This document shows, in pieces, positions 20,116-28,712 of a stretch of 64,000 bases of DNA. The position numbers and the translations under genes were made by a program. The first letter of the stretch is position 1; every line of letters starts with the position of its first letter. A model generated the notes under the pieces. That model was not told where the DNA came from, did not search any database, and saw nothing but the letters and a program-made list of their open reading frames with translations. The stretch comes from Saprospiraceae bacterium (GTDB lineage Bacteria > Bacteroidota > Bacteroidia > Chitinophagales > Saprospiraceae), in contig JADKGL010000012.1 in NCBI GenBank assembly GCA_016722295.1, forward strand, positions 3,719-67,718, written 5' to 3'.

Positions 20116-20282
20116 TGAATAGTTAATAGTGAATAGATAATGGATAATAGTGAATAGTTAATGGATAATAGCGAAATAGTGAATGGATAATAGTGAATGG
20201 TGATAAAACTTTTAACTTTTAACTTTTAACTTTTAACTTTTAACTGATTTCCACTTTTCACTTTTATCTATTCACTATTATC
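20116..20282. repeat. Simple-repeat spacer between convergent genes
   Basis: The spacer contains five tandem copies of the heptamer TTTTAAC (20210-20244) and several copies of an AATAGTGAATGGAT-like unit on its left. A 15-bp inverted pair, 20143-20157 and 20268-20282, could form a long stem and serve both converging genes as a terminator-like structure. The right arm overlaps the first base of the receptor stop. This kind of heptamer repeat is typical of Bacteroidota intergenic DNA. It is not a CRISPR array: unit lengths are too short and no spacers occur. Confidence 0.7.
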
Positions 20283-22516
20283 TAAAAATGATAAGACACA
20301 GCAAGAGAAGGCAAAATAGGCAATTGATTCACTCTGCGATTTTCTACCACATTGAAGTAAAAAATATTCTTGCGATCGTATGCATTTGTGACACTTCCAA
20401 TGACGTCAATATATGATTTCTTAGAAAGTTGAAATTTACGTTTTAATGAAACATCCAACCTATGGTAATATGGTAATCTACCCGAATTTATTTTATCAGA
20501 ATAGATGATTCCAATATCTGGATTATCCAAACCAAAATGACTTTCTAGTCCATTTGGCAATTTATTGTCTGCAAAGAATCCTTGTATTTTTGTAAACGCA
20601 AATCCAGAACCCATATTCCAACGGATACCTGCATCCCACTTTTTATTTCTACCGAATAAATAATTTGCTACTAAGTTGATATTATGTCTTCGATCAAACA
20701 AGGCTGGGAAGACTTGCACTCCGTCATCACGAGTTACAAAACCCAATGAATATCCTGCCCAAAAATTCCAATTTACATAAGTAGCTTTCACCAAAAAATC
20801 AATACCATATGCTTCACCTTTCTCCTTTGTAAAATCAGGCTCTGCTACTGCTCTCTTATTCCGATTCAATGTATAAAGATTTGTAAAATCTTTTATATAC
20901 GTTTCTACATTGAAATCTATTTGATCCGTCAAATCAAATTCAAAACCTGCAACTGCATGTTTTGAAAATATGAGATCGGGACTTGTCACAAACCCTACAA
21001 AAAGATTTACAATATCTCTTTCACTCACTGAACTCATTAAATTTTGAGAATACAATCCTCCTGCCATTTTATAACGAATTCGATCAGTGATATTATATTT
21101 CAAACCAAATCTAGGTTCTATTGAACCCCTACTCAATGAAGCATAATACTGTACTCGCAAACTAGGATCGATTACCAATCGTTTTGACGCATATCTGTAT
21201 TTGCCATACAAGGCGATCTCAGTATTGTTTGAATTAATTAATATAGGAACATTTAAGAAATTCGTAAAATTAAAATCTGTTGTAAAGGCGTTAAACTCAA
21301 ATCCATATTTCAATTCTGACTTTCGTGTAAAATAGGTGAAATCAATATTCGTCTGCAGTCCATTAATTCTTGATTCTCTTGGTTCAGCTTTAAATTCATC
21401 CAAACGGATTTTATAATCAGAATAAGCAACTGTACCATTGATGATGATCGATGAAGAATTTGGCACTAATTTAAAATTTGCTCCAGCACCAGATGCATTC
21501 CATTTTAAATCAGCCAAATTGGGATAATTCACTTTGTCTTGAAAATTGAATCCGAATAAATTTAAATTACTACCATTAGAGGCTACCATACTGATTTTAC
21601 CATACAAATCTGAAAACTGAAAGGGAAGTTTACCAATACTACTGTCCAATGCATATTTGTATAGAGATGGTGACGTTCTATCTATGTAAGAATGTTTTCC
21701 AGAGAATAAAAAAGAAGTGCTGGAAGCTTTTTGGTCATTGAACTTTATGATTGGACCTTCGATTACTGCTTTCGCCATAAATGGACTTGCACTGACTAAA
21801 CCTGATAAATTTGTTTTATTTCCTTCTTTCGTTTTAATATCAACTATTGCCGAAATTCTTCCCCCATATTCAGCACCAAATCCTCCAGTTAAAACCTCAA
21901 CTGTACGAATCGCCTCTGTCTCAAAAACTGAAAAAATACCAATGGAATGAAAAGGATTAAAAATAGTCATCCCATCTAATAAAATTTTATTCTGCACTGG
22001 TGATCCTCCTCTGATATAAATTTGTCCCCCTTGGTCTCCAGTAGAAATCACTCCAGGAATAATCTGTAAATATTGTGCAATATCTGGTTCACCTCCAGTT
22101 GAAGGTAGACTTTTAATTTCTTTGGGTGTAACAGTTAACGTAGAAATTTTAACTTCTGTCCGAGCTTGTTCTCGTTTAGCTGAAATGTTTACTTCCCCAA
22201 TTTGCAATGTAGACTCTGTTAAAAAAATTTGTTTATTTATAATTTGTCCTGGCTTTATAATTAACTCAGACGAAAAAGAGTCGTAGCCAACAAAATTGGC
22301 TTTTAACAAATATTGTCCAGCAGGTATACCAGAAATATTGAAAAATCCATTTTGATCACTAATTGTCCCAAATTTAGTTCCTACCAAAGAAATGGTTGTA
22401 AATCCTATTGGCGCCCCTGTATTTTTATCGTAAACATTACCCCTGATATCCGCTCTTTGTGCAGTAATTGCTTGAACAAATAGAAATAAAAGTATGAGTA
22501 TCTTGTATGTTTTCAT
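20282..22516 (-). CDS. TonB-dependent receptor with carboxypeptidase-like N-domain
   Basis: I prefer the start at 22516 (MKTYKILILLFLFVQAITAQ), which gives a clean signal peptide, over the longer frame starting at 22537. Residues about 25-110 form the carboxypeptidase-regulatory-like domain common in Bacteroidota receptors (GNVYDKNTGAPIGFTTI). It is followed by a plug domain (IYIRGGSPVQNKILLDGM, EVLTGGFGAEYGGR) and a beta-barrel reaching the C-terminal phenylalanine (LAVSYHF). It imports a large substrate through the outer membrane using TonB energy; the substrate is unknown. It is not a SusC, as no SusD gene is adjacent. It stands alone, with a repeat spacer after its stop. Confidence 0.88.
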   Translation of the reverse strand: MKTYKILILLFLFVQAITAQRADIRGNVYDKNTGAPIGFTTISLVGTKFGTISDQNGFFNISGIPAGQYLLKANFVGYDSFSSELIIKPGQIINKQIFLTESTLQIGEVNISAKREQARTEVKISTLTVTPKEIKSLPSTGGEPDIAQYLQIIPGVISTGDQGGQIYIRGGSPVQNKILLDGMTIFNPFHSIGIFSVFETEAIRTVEVLTGGFGAEYGGRISAIVDIKTKEGNKTNLSGLVSASPFMAKAVIEGPIIKFNDQKASSTSFLFSGKHSYIDRTSPSLYKYALDSSIGKLPFQFSDLYGKISMVASNGSNLNLFGFNFQDKVNYPNLADLKWNASGAGANFKLVPNSSSIIINGTVAYSDYKIRLDEFKAEPRESRINGLQTNIDFTYFTRKSELKYGFEFNAFTTDFNFTNFLNVPILINSNNTEIALYGKYRYASKRLVIDPSLRVQYYASLSRGSIEPRFGLKYNITDRIRYKMAGGLYSQNLMSSVSERDIVNLFVGFVTSPDLIFSKHAVAGFEFDLTDQIDFNVETYIKDFTNLYTLNRNKRAVAEPDFTKEKGEAYGIDFLVKATYVNWNFWAGYSLGFVTRDDGVQVFPALFDRRHNINLVANYLFGRNKKWDAGIRWNMGSGFAFTKIQGFFADNKLPNGLESHFGLDNPDIGIIYSDKINSGRLPYYHRLDVSLKRKFQLSKKSYIDVIGSVTNAYDRKNIFYFNVVENRRVNQLPILPSLAVSYHF

Positions 22517-22612
22517 GTTCATTTTTCTGAAATGCAAAAATAAGCTAAAAACTAAGCTTTCAGTTTTTTTTTAAATCAAAATTAAAATATTGAAAATCAA
22601 TCTCTTGTCATT

Positions 22613-23239
22613 CTAGTCTTTGCCATTTACAAATAAAAATGTAAAAGCTGCCAAAATTCCACCCATTAGCTCTGCTATCCAATAAATCCATATGCTAGAA
22701 AATGGGATAATTTTTGAAATCGCCATCCCCAAGGAGACAGCAGGGCTGAATGCACCTCCAGATAAGTTACCAAAGGAATAAATACAAGCCATCAAGCATC
22801 CACCTACGGCCAATCCATAGAATGAATTACCAGCAGTATCCTTTGCAGTTGCGACATTCAATAATACATAAACAATGACAAATGAACCAAGAAACTCAGA
22901 TCCAAATGTTGACAATAAACCAGATTTAGGAAAATTTAATTCACCTAACTTTTGAAGCAATACACTATCTACAACAATTGCTGCAATAGCTGCACCAATC
23001 AATTGCGCAAAAATATAAATAGGCACATCACTGACCGAGCACTTTCCCCTCAACCATACGGCAACAGTAACCACTGGATTATAATGAGCACCTGAAAGGT
23101 GACCTCCAGCAAAAACTAACACCATCAGCATTGCCCCAACTGCTAGTCCAGTATACTGGTCTGCATTTCCAAGCAGACACATCACCATACTGAGTGTCCA
23201 AAAAAATGAGCCTATAAATTCATTGAGTATTTTTTTCAT
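22613..23239 (-). CDS. MIP/aquaporin-family channel with noncanonical NPA motifs
   Basis: A 208-aa membrane protein with the six-helix hourglass layout of the MIP family. The first half-helix motif reads Asn-Pro-Val (54-56, SGAHYNPVVT) instead of NPA, and the second reads Ser-Pro-Ala (165-167, GGAFSPAVS). The arginine that follows the second NPA in most aquaporins is Val168 here, so the ar/R selectivity filter is altered. It could conduct water, glycerol or small neutral solutes such as ammonia or CO2; sequence alone does not decide. The gene is divergent from ribD, with about 64 nt between the start codons. Confidence 0.82.
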   Translation of the reverse strand: MKKILNEFIGSFFWTLSMVMCLLGNADQYTGLAVGAMLMVLVFAGGHLSGAHYNPVVTVAVWLRGKCSVSDVPIYIFAQLIGAAIAAIVVDSVLLQKLGELNFPKSGLLSTFGSEFLGSFVIVYVLLNVATAKDTAGNSFYGLAVGGCLMACIYSFGNLSGGAFSPAVSLGMAISKIIPFSSIWIYWIAELMGGILAAFTFLFVNGKD

Positions 23240-23303
23240 ATGACGTACATTTGTTCGAAATAGAAAGACCGCAAGGGATTTTTTCTATTTGTATTGATAA
23301 AAA

Positions 23304-24323
23304 ATGCAAATTAAACCTTTAGATACATATAAAGAAAATAAATATATAAATTTTTGTATTTCATTGGCAAAAAATGGAATTACAGGAGTATTTATGAATC
23401 CGATGGTTGGAGCTTGTCTCATATATGAGGATAGAGTCATAGGTTTTGGATATCATAAAAAATATGGAGGCGCGCATGCAGAAGTAGAGGCGATTCAATC
23501 GGTAAAAAGTCAAGATCGAGAATTAATCTCGAAAGCTACACTATACGTCACACTTGAGCCTTGCAATCATTATGGTAAAACAGGTCCTTGTACTGAATTT
23601 ATCCTTCAACATAAGATTCCAAAACTTGTTTTTGGATGCTTTGACCCCAATCCGTTGATGCAAGGTAAAAGTATCGCATTTTTACAGCAAAATGGTGTCC
23701 AAACAATAGGACCAATTGAAGACCAAAAGTGCAGAAATCTAATCCAAGCTTTTACCAAAAGGAATCGAGAGAAGAAACCATTTGTTACTTTAAAATGGGC
23801 CCAAACTAAAGACTACTATATTGGAAAAGAAAATGAGAAAGTTAAAATTTCAAACCCCATCTCTGACATATATGTCCACAAATTAAGATCAGAACATGAT
23901 GGTATTTTGATTGGATCTGAAACTGCGCTTCGCGACCTCCCTCTATTAAATAATAGACATTGGTCTGGAACAAGTCCAAAACCAATACTGCTAGATAGAA
24001 GAAATCGACTTCCACATATCAGCGAATTAAACTCTTTACTTAACAAAAGCATTCATTTCAATAAGCCTGAACAGAACTTAGAACAAGTACTCGATGAATT
24101 ATTTGCAGTTCACCAAATCGGTTCTGTATTGGTTGAAGGAGGTCAACAAATTTTACAAAGCTTCATCGACCAAAATCTCTGGGACGAAGCCCATATCATT
24201 ACGAATAAAAGTCTGAGCATTACTAGTGGTATAAAAGCCCCTTTTTTACAAGGACAACTCTTTAAAACCTTACAAATCAAAGCAGACAGTATCCAAATAG
24301 TCCAAAATCTAGAGAAGATATAG
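23304..24323 (+). CDS. ribD: Bifunctional riboflavin biosynthesis deaminase/reductase
   Basis: A 339-aa RibD. The N-terminal deaminase domain has the zinc site His58-Ala-Glu60 (GGAHAEVEAI) with Cys87 and Cys96 (EPCNHYGKTGPC). The C-terminal half is the NADPH-dependent reductase domain (residues about 155-335; KLRSEHDGILIG, LVEGGQQIL). It converts the pyrimidine product of GTP cyclohydrolase II to the ribitylamino-uracil precursor in the cytoplasm, two successive steps of riboflavin synthesis. No other rib gene is adjacent. The gene is complete and of usual length for a fused RibD. Confidence 0.92.
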   Translation: MQIKPLDTYKENKYINFCISLAKNGITGVFMNPMVGACLIYEDRVIGFGYHKKYGGAHAEVEAIQSVKSQDRELISKATLYVTLEPCNHYGKTGPCTEFILQHKIPKLVFGCFDPNPLMQGKSIAFLQQNGVQTIGPIEDQKCRNLIQAFTKRNREKKPFVTLKWAQTKDYYIGKENEKVKISNPISDIYVHKLRSEHDGILIGSETALRDLPLLNNRHWSGTSPKPILLDRRNRLPHISELNSLLNKSIHFNKPEQNLEQVLDELFAVHQIGSVLVEGGQQILQSFIDQNLWDEAHIITNKSLSITSGIKAPFLQGQLFKTLQIKADSIQIVQNLEKI

Positions 24324-24421
24324 TTAAATTTGTTTTAAAGTATGCCCTTAAGGTAATCAAGTACTTGAAAATAAGGTTATATCATCGTTCCTTTGTCACT
24401 TTAAAATTGTGTATTCAATTT

Positions 24422-25012
24422 ATGAACAGACTTTCTTTTAAATTTTCGTTGACTGGCATAATGGTGATTGGCTTCTTTCTTTCCATGGCAAATCTTCTTT
24501 ATGCACAATCTGAAAAAATAAATTGGATCAGTTGGGAACAGGCTCAAGAACAATTGAAGACTCATAAAAAGAAAATATTTGTTGATGTTGTGACAGATCG
24601 ATGTCATTGGTGCAAACAAATGGACAACACTACATTTCTAAACTCAAAAATAATAAAATACATTAATACGAATTATTACGCAATAAAATTCAATGCAGAG
24701 CAATCTGTAATTATACCATTCAAAGGTAAAACTTATGAATTTATCCCTAAAGGCAAAACAGGCATTCATTCTCTAGCTATAGAAATCACTAATGGCAAAT
24801 TGAACTCTTTTCCTACATTAGTAGTAATGGATGAAGAAATGAATACCATTCAAGCTTTAAGTGGATTTAAATCACATGATGAGCTAGAGATAATAATCAA
24901 TTATTTTGGAGGCAATTTCCACAAAACTACACCTTGGAGTATATATAAAGAAAGCTTCTTGAACAAACCTACAGAAACACCTGGAGTGAGAAGGGTGAAT
25001 AATCAGAATTAA
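24422..25012 (+). CDS. Exported thioredoxin-fold protein (CHWC)
   Basis: The longest frame begins at 24365, but ATG 24422 gives a good signal peptide (MNRLSFKFSLTG, then AQSEK at about 28-32). The mature part has a thioredoxin fold with the redox pair Cys61-His-Trp-Cys64 (DRCHWCKQM), and later the cis-proline context FPTLVVMD. It is probably periplasmic and could act as a disulfide reductase or isomerase or in cytochrome maturation. Similar proteins are common in Bacteroidota. It follows ribD by about 100 nt and has no obvious partner. Confidence 0.8.
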   Translation: MNRLSFKFSLTGIMVIGFFLSMANLLYAQSEKINWISWEQAQEQLKTHKKKIFVDVVTDRCHWCKQMDNTTFLNSKIIKYINTNYYAIKFNAEQSVIIPFKGKTYEFIPKGKTGIHSLAIEITNGKLNSFPTLVVMDEEMNTIQALSGFKSHDELEIIINYFGGNFHKTTPWSIYKESFLNKPTETPGVRRVNNQN

Positions 25013-25207
25013 AGCTTTTAATTCATTCAATTTTTTATTTTCAGATCAGTTCTATTTCCAAAAAGCTTCATTTTACCAATTTTTTAGGAAAATCCATTTT
25101 ACTTAGCTACAAGAATTGGAACTAGATTTCTTCGCCGATGATTATTTGCTCATAACTCAGAATTTGAATAGGAGTTGAAGGAGACCAATCATAAATACAT
25201 AAAAAGT

Positions 25208-26197
25208 TCAATAAGCCCAAGTCAAATAAGTCGCACCCCAAGTAAATCCTCCACCAAACGTGGTGAGTACGATTTTATCGCCTTTTTTTAATTTCGGCTC
25301 CCATTCATGAAGACATAAAGGCAAAGTTCCAGCTGTTGTATTACCATATTTTTCTATGTTAATCATGACTTTACTCTTATCAAAATCTAAACCATCTGCT
25401 ACTCCATTAATAATCCTTATATTGGCTTGATGAGGCACTAACCAATCTACATCAGCTGTAGTCAAATGATTTCTCTTTAATACTTTTTGTACCGTATCCA
25501 CCATTCCATTGATGGCAGATTTAAACACTGCCTTACCTTCTTGATAGACATAATGCTCTTTATTTGCCACAGTTTCAGCAGAAGCGGGCCTAAGTGATCC
25601 TCCAGCTTTCATGTGCAAATATTCTCGTCCTGAACCATCGCCACACAAAACACTATCTACAATACCATGCCCATCTTTCGAAGGCTCCAACAATACGGCG
25701 CCTCCCCCATCTCCAAATATAATACAAGTCGCGCGATCAGTATAGTCTATAATAGAAGACATTTTATCAGCACCTATGACGATTACCTTCTTATGTGTTC
25801 CTGCTTCTATGAATTTAGAACCAGTCGTCAATCCAAACAAAAAACCAGAACATGCAGCATTTATATCGAATGCAAATGCATTCTTTATGCCGACTTTATC
25901 GCAAATAATATTTGCTGTATCTGGAAAAACCATATCTCCTGTTACAGTACAGCATATCACCAATTCTATTTCATCTGGAGAGGTGTTTGTCTTTTTCAAT
26001 AATTTATCAACGATGATTGCAGCCATATCTGACACTGCCTTGCCTGGATCTTTTAATATACGTCTTTCCTTGATCCCTGTCCTACTTACGATCCATTCAT
26101 CATTCGTATCCACAAGCTTTTCTAACTCGGTATTTGTCAATCGATATTCAGGGACATAGGCCTCAATACCAGTAATCGCTGCTAACTGTCGATTCAT
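25208..26197 (-). CDS. fabH: 3-oxoacyl-ACP synthase III (KAS III)
   Basis: A 329-aa thiolase-fold enzyme of the FabH family. The active-site cysteine is Cys116 in NAACSGF, the histidine lies in PHQANIRI, and the asparagine in EKYGNTTAGT. It starts fatty-acid synthesis by condensing acetyl- or branched-chain acyl-CoA with malonyl-ACP. Length and motifs are typical. It is a single gene with a divergent promoter region of 280 nt towards the thioredoxin-SPOR gene. Closely related enzymes also make secondary products, but nothing here suggests that. Confidence 0.92.
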   Translation of the reverse strand: MNRQLAAITGIEAYVPEYRLTNTELEKLVDTNDEWIVSRTGIKERRILKDPGKAVSDMAAIIVDKLLKKTNTSPDEIELVICCTVTGDMVFPDTANIICDKVGIKNAFAFDINAACSGFLFGLTTGSKFIEAGTHKKVIVIGADKMSSIIDYTDRATCIIFGDGGGAVLLEPSKDGHGIVDSVLCGDGSGREYLHMKAGGSLRPASAETVANKEHYVYQEGKAVFKSAINGMVDTVQKVLKRNHLTTADVDWLVPHQANIRIINGVADGLDFDKSKVMINIEKYGNTTAGTLPLCLHEWEPKLKKGDKIVLTTFGGGFTWGATYLTWAY

Positions 26198-26477
26198 AAA
26201 TTATATTAAATATGAGCCCAAACGTACAAAAAACTAAAGGATTCCAATAGAGAAAATTTTATACACACCCAAATCCATGCTATTTACAAATCAAAACACA
26301 GTCCCACATCAATCAATTTTAAAAATATTATAAAAATATTTAAATTATAATTAATTGATTAATAGATATATATAAAATCACAAAAACAACATATGTGAAT
26401 TAAACTAAAAAATGGTACGCATTTTGGATGATCTATAAGTATCGTAAAAAAATTGAAAAACTCTTAAAAATTCGATC

Positions 26478-27362
26478 ATGAAAAACAGATTTTTTTTATT
26501 CCTTTTTAGTGTTTGTCTTGGCTTCCTATCGAATCCAGCGTTTTCAAAGGAGAAAATCTTTTTTGAAGGTGATGTCTCTACAGCTAAAGTAAAAGCTCAA
26601 ACTGAAAATAAGGCCATTTTATTAGATTTTACAGCAAAATGGTGCCTTCCTTGTAGATGGATGGAAAAGACTGTATTTCAAGACCAAACCGTTATCGATT
26701 GGGCAGATCAGAATATAATCGTTGTGAAAATCGATGTTGATGATTTTGATGGTATCAATTTAAAAGAATACTATAAAGTAAATCTCCTTCCTACTACTAT
26801 ATTATTAGACCCAAAAGGAAAAATAATCAGTAGAAAAGAAGAATCAATGAGTTCAGATAAATTTGTTTCTTGGATCACTGACCAAATGTCTAGCAATAAA
26901 ATTGTTCCGAAAAAAATTGATCCCAAAAAAGAAACCGAAACTTCAACTGCTACAAATAAAATTGAAGAACAAGATGTCGATGATATCGAAGCGGTAATTA
27001 AAGAAGCGGAAAAAGAAGAGTCTACTCAGCAACAAAAAGACGATGAGCAAATTAAAATCTCAGAAATCTCCGATAAAGAAATTGAAGATGAAATACATGC
27101 AGGGGAAGCAGAAAAAATGATTGTGCCTATGAATTATTTTATTCAAACAGGCTTATTCAAAAGCTTTGAAAACGCAATAAAATATGCGCAGCAATTAGAT
27201 CAAAAATTAAATCAAAATACAAGTATTATCTCTCTTGATAAAGAAAATGAAACAGTCTATCAAATTGCATTGGGAGCATTTGAAACATATGAAGAAGCAA
27301 GTCTATTCAATGACTTTCTAAAAACTGAAAGAATCAAAGGTCTCGTTAAAAAGCAAAACTAA
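26478..27362 (+). CDS. Exported thioredoxin-SPOR fusion protein
   Basis: A 294-aa protein in two parts. After a signal peptide (FFLFLFSVCLGFLSNPAFS) comes a thioredoxin-like domain with the redox site Cys56-Leu-Pro-Cys59 (KWCLPCRWM) and the cis-proline in NLLPTTILL. A long acidic Lys/Glu-rich linker (about 145-212) leads to a C-terminal SPOR domain (about 215-292; FIQTGLFKSFENA, YQIALGAFETYEEA), which in other bacteria binds denuded peptidoglycan at division sites. A redox protein tethered to the cell wall is the inferred role. The hutI gene begins three bases after the stop, so they are probably cotranscribed, which is not an obvious functional pair. Confidence 0.82.
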   Translation: MKNRFFLFLFSVCLGFLSNPAFSKEKIFFEGDVSTAKVKAQTENKAILLDFTAKWCLPCRWMEKTVFQDQTVIDWADQNIIVVKIDVDDFDGINLKEYYKVNLLPTTILLDPKGKIISRKEESMSSDKFVSWITDQMSSNKIVPKKIDPKKETETSTATNKIEEQDVDDIEAVIKEAEKEESTQQQKDDEQIKISEISDKEIEDEIHAGEAEKMIVPMNYFIQTGLFKSFENAIKYAQQLDQKLNQNTSIISLDKENETVYQIALGAFETYEEASLFNDFLKTERIKGLVKKQN

Positions 27363-27365
27363 ACT

Positions 27366-28607
27366 ATGCCTCAGTTCACACTGATACAAGATATTAAAGA
27401 AATACTTTTATGTTCAACAATGCCTCTACCTTTTCTAAAAGGAGAGGCAATGTCTGCTTTACCTAGTTGTAAGAATTCATACTTGATCATAGAAGATGGA
27501 AAGATTCATTCGTTTGGATCAATGAACGATATTCCAAATCTACGTTTTGAAAAAATCGTTTCAGCAAATAATGGCTATATTTTTCCGTCATGGGTTGATT
27601 CACATACACATTTGGTTTTTGCTGCTTGGAGAGAACAAGAATTCATGGATCGCATAGAAGGATTAAGCTATGAAGAAATCTCTCGACGAGGTGGTGGCAT
27701 CCTAAATTCAGCAAAGAAAATTGCAGAAATTTCTGAATCCGAGTTATACGATATTTCCTATACTCGACTTCAAAAACTCATCAAATCTGGAACTGGAGCC
27801 ATCGAAATAAAATCTGGCTATGGGCTGAGTGTAGAGAGCGAATTAAAGATATTGCGAGTCATCAAAAGACTAAAGGAGAATAGCCCAATCCCCATTAAGT
27901 CAACTTTCTTGGGAGCCCATTCTTTTCCATTAGAATATCGGTCGAATCACTCTGGATATGTAGATCTTATCATACATGAAATGCTTCCTGAAATTGCAAA
28001 GCAAAGTCTAGCAGATTATTGTGATGTTTTCTGCGAAAAAAACTTTTTTTCAGTAGAAGAGACAAGAGAAATTCTTCTAGTTGCACAGAAATATGGATTG
28101 GATTCAAGAATTCACACCAACCAATTCACTCATTCTGGAGGGATTCCACTAAGTGTGGAGATCAATGCAAAAAGTGTAGATCATTTGGAAGAACTCAATA
28201 GTGAAGAAATAAAATTATTGAAAGAATCAAATGTAATACCTTGTTTACTACCTGGAGCTGCTTTTTTTATGAATTGTCCCTTTCCTCCTGCGACAAATAT
28301 GTTGGCTGAAGGATTAGGTTTTTGCATTGCTACTGATTTCAACCCTGGCACCTGTCCCATATGGGAAATGAAAACCATTTATCACCTCAGTGTAATTAAA
28401 ATGCGACTCAACAGCCATCAAGCCTTAAGTGCTATGACGATAAATGGGGCGCATGCCTTAGACCTTGGAAATCAATGCGGTAGTATCTTCCCTAGCGCGA
28501 AGGCAAATTTTATCATAACCCACGAAGTGCCAAGCTTGGCTTATCTAGCCTATGCCATAAATGATCACTGGATTTCCAAAGTATTTGTAAACGGTCAAGA
28601 ATTATAG
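27366..28607 (+). CDS. hutI: Imidazolonepropionase
   Basis: A 413-aa amidohydrolase of the HutI type. The metal site begins with DSHTHLVFAAWREQEF, and further signatures are GGGILNSAKKI, SGYGLSVESE, HTNQFTHSGG and DFNPGTCPIWEM. It hydrolyses imidazolone-5-propanoate to N-formimino-glutamate in histidine degradation, in the cytoplasm. No hutH, hutU or hutG lies in the window, so the pathway genes are scattered. It starts three bases after the thioredoxin-SPOR gene. Confidence 0.92.
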   Translation: MPQFTLIQDIKEILLCSTMPLPFLKGEAMSALPSCKNSYLIIEDGKIHSFGSMNDIPNLRFEKIVSANNGYIFPSWVDSHTHLVFAAWREQEFMDRIEGLSYEEISRRGGGILNSAKKIAEISESELYDISYTRLQKLIKSGTGAIEIKSGYGLSVESELKILRVIKRLKENSPIPIKSTFLGAHSFPLEYRSNHSGYVDLIIHEMLPEIAKQSLADYCDVFCEKNFFSVEETREILLVAQKYGLDSRIHTNQFTHSGGIPLSVEINAKSVDHLEELNSEEIKLLKESNVIPCLLPGAAFFMNCPFPPATNMLAEGLGFCIATDFNPGTCPIWEMKTIYHLSVIKMRLNSHQALSAMTINGAHALDLGNQCGSIFPSAKANFIITHEVPSLAYLAYAINDHWISKVFVNGQEL

Positions 28608-28685
28608 GAGTCGCATACAATAAACTTTGTGTTAAGGCGTTTTAAATATACCCTGTCATTACATTCATATTAATTATTTTATATA

Positions 28686-28693
28686 TATCTTTG
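28686..28693 (+). promoter_or_regulatory. Possible Bacteroidota -7 element
   Basis: TATCTTTG fits the TAnnTTTG consensus of the Bacteroidota sigma factor and sits about 20 nt before the start of the giant SprB-type gene. I see no matching -33 TTG, so this is tentative. Confidence 0.3.
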
Positions 28694-28712
28694 CGTGTTT
28701 TGAATTACTTGT

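Noticed and set aside
20210..20244. CRISPR-like tandem repeats
   Set aside because: Units are seven bases long and contiguous, without spacers or cas genes.
20282..22516. SusC-type receptor
   Set aside because: No adjacent SusD gene, and the N-terminal and plug features match general TonB receptors.
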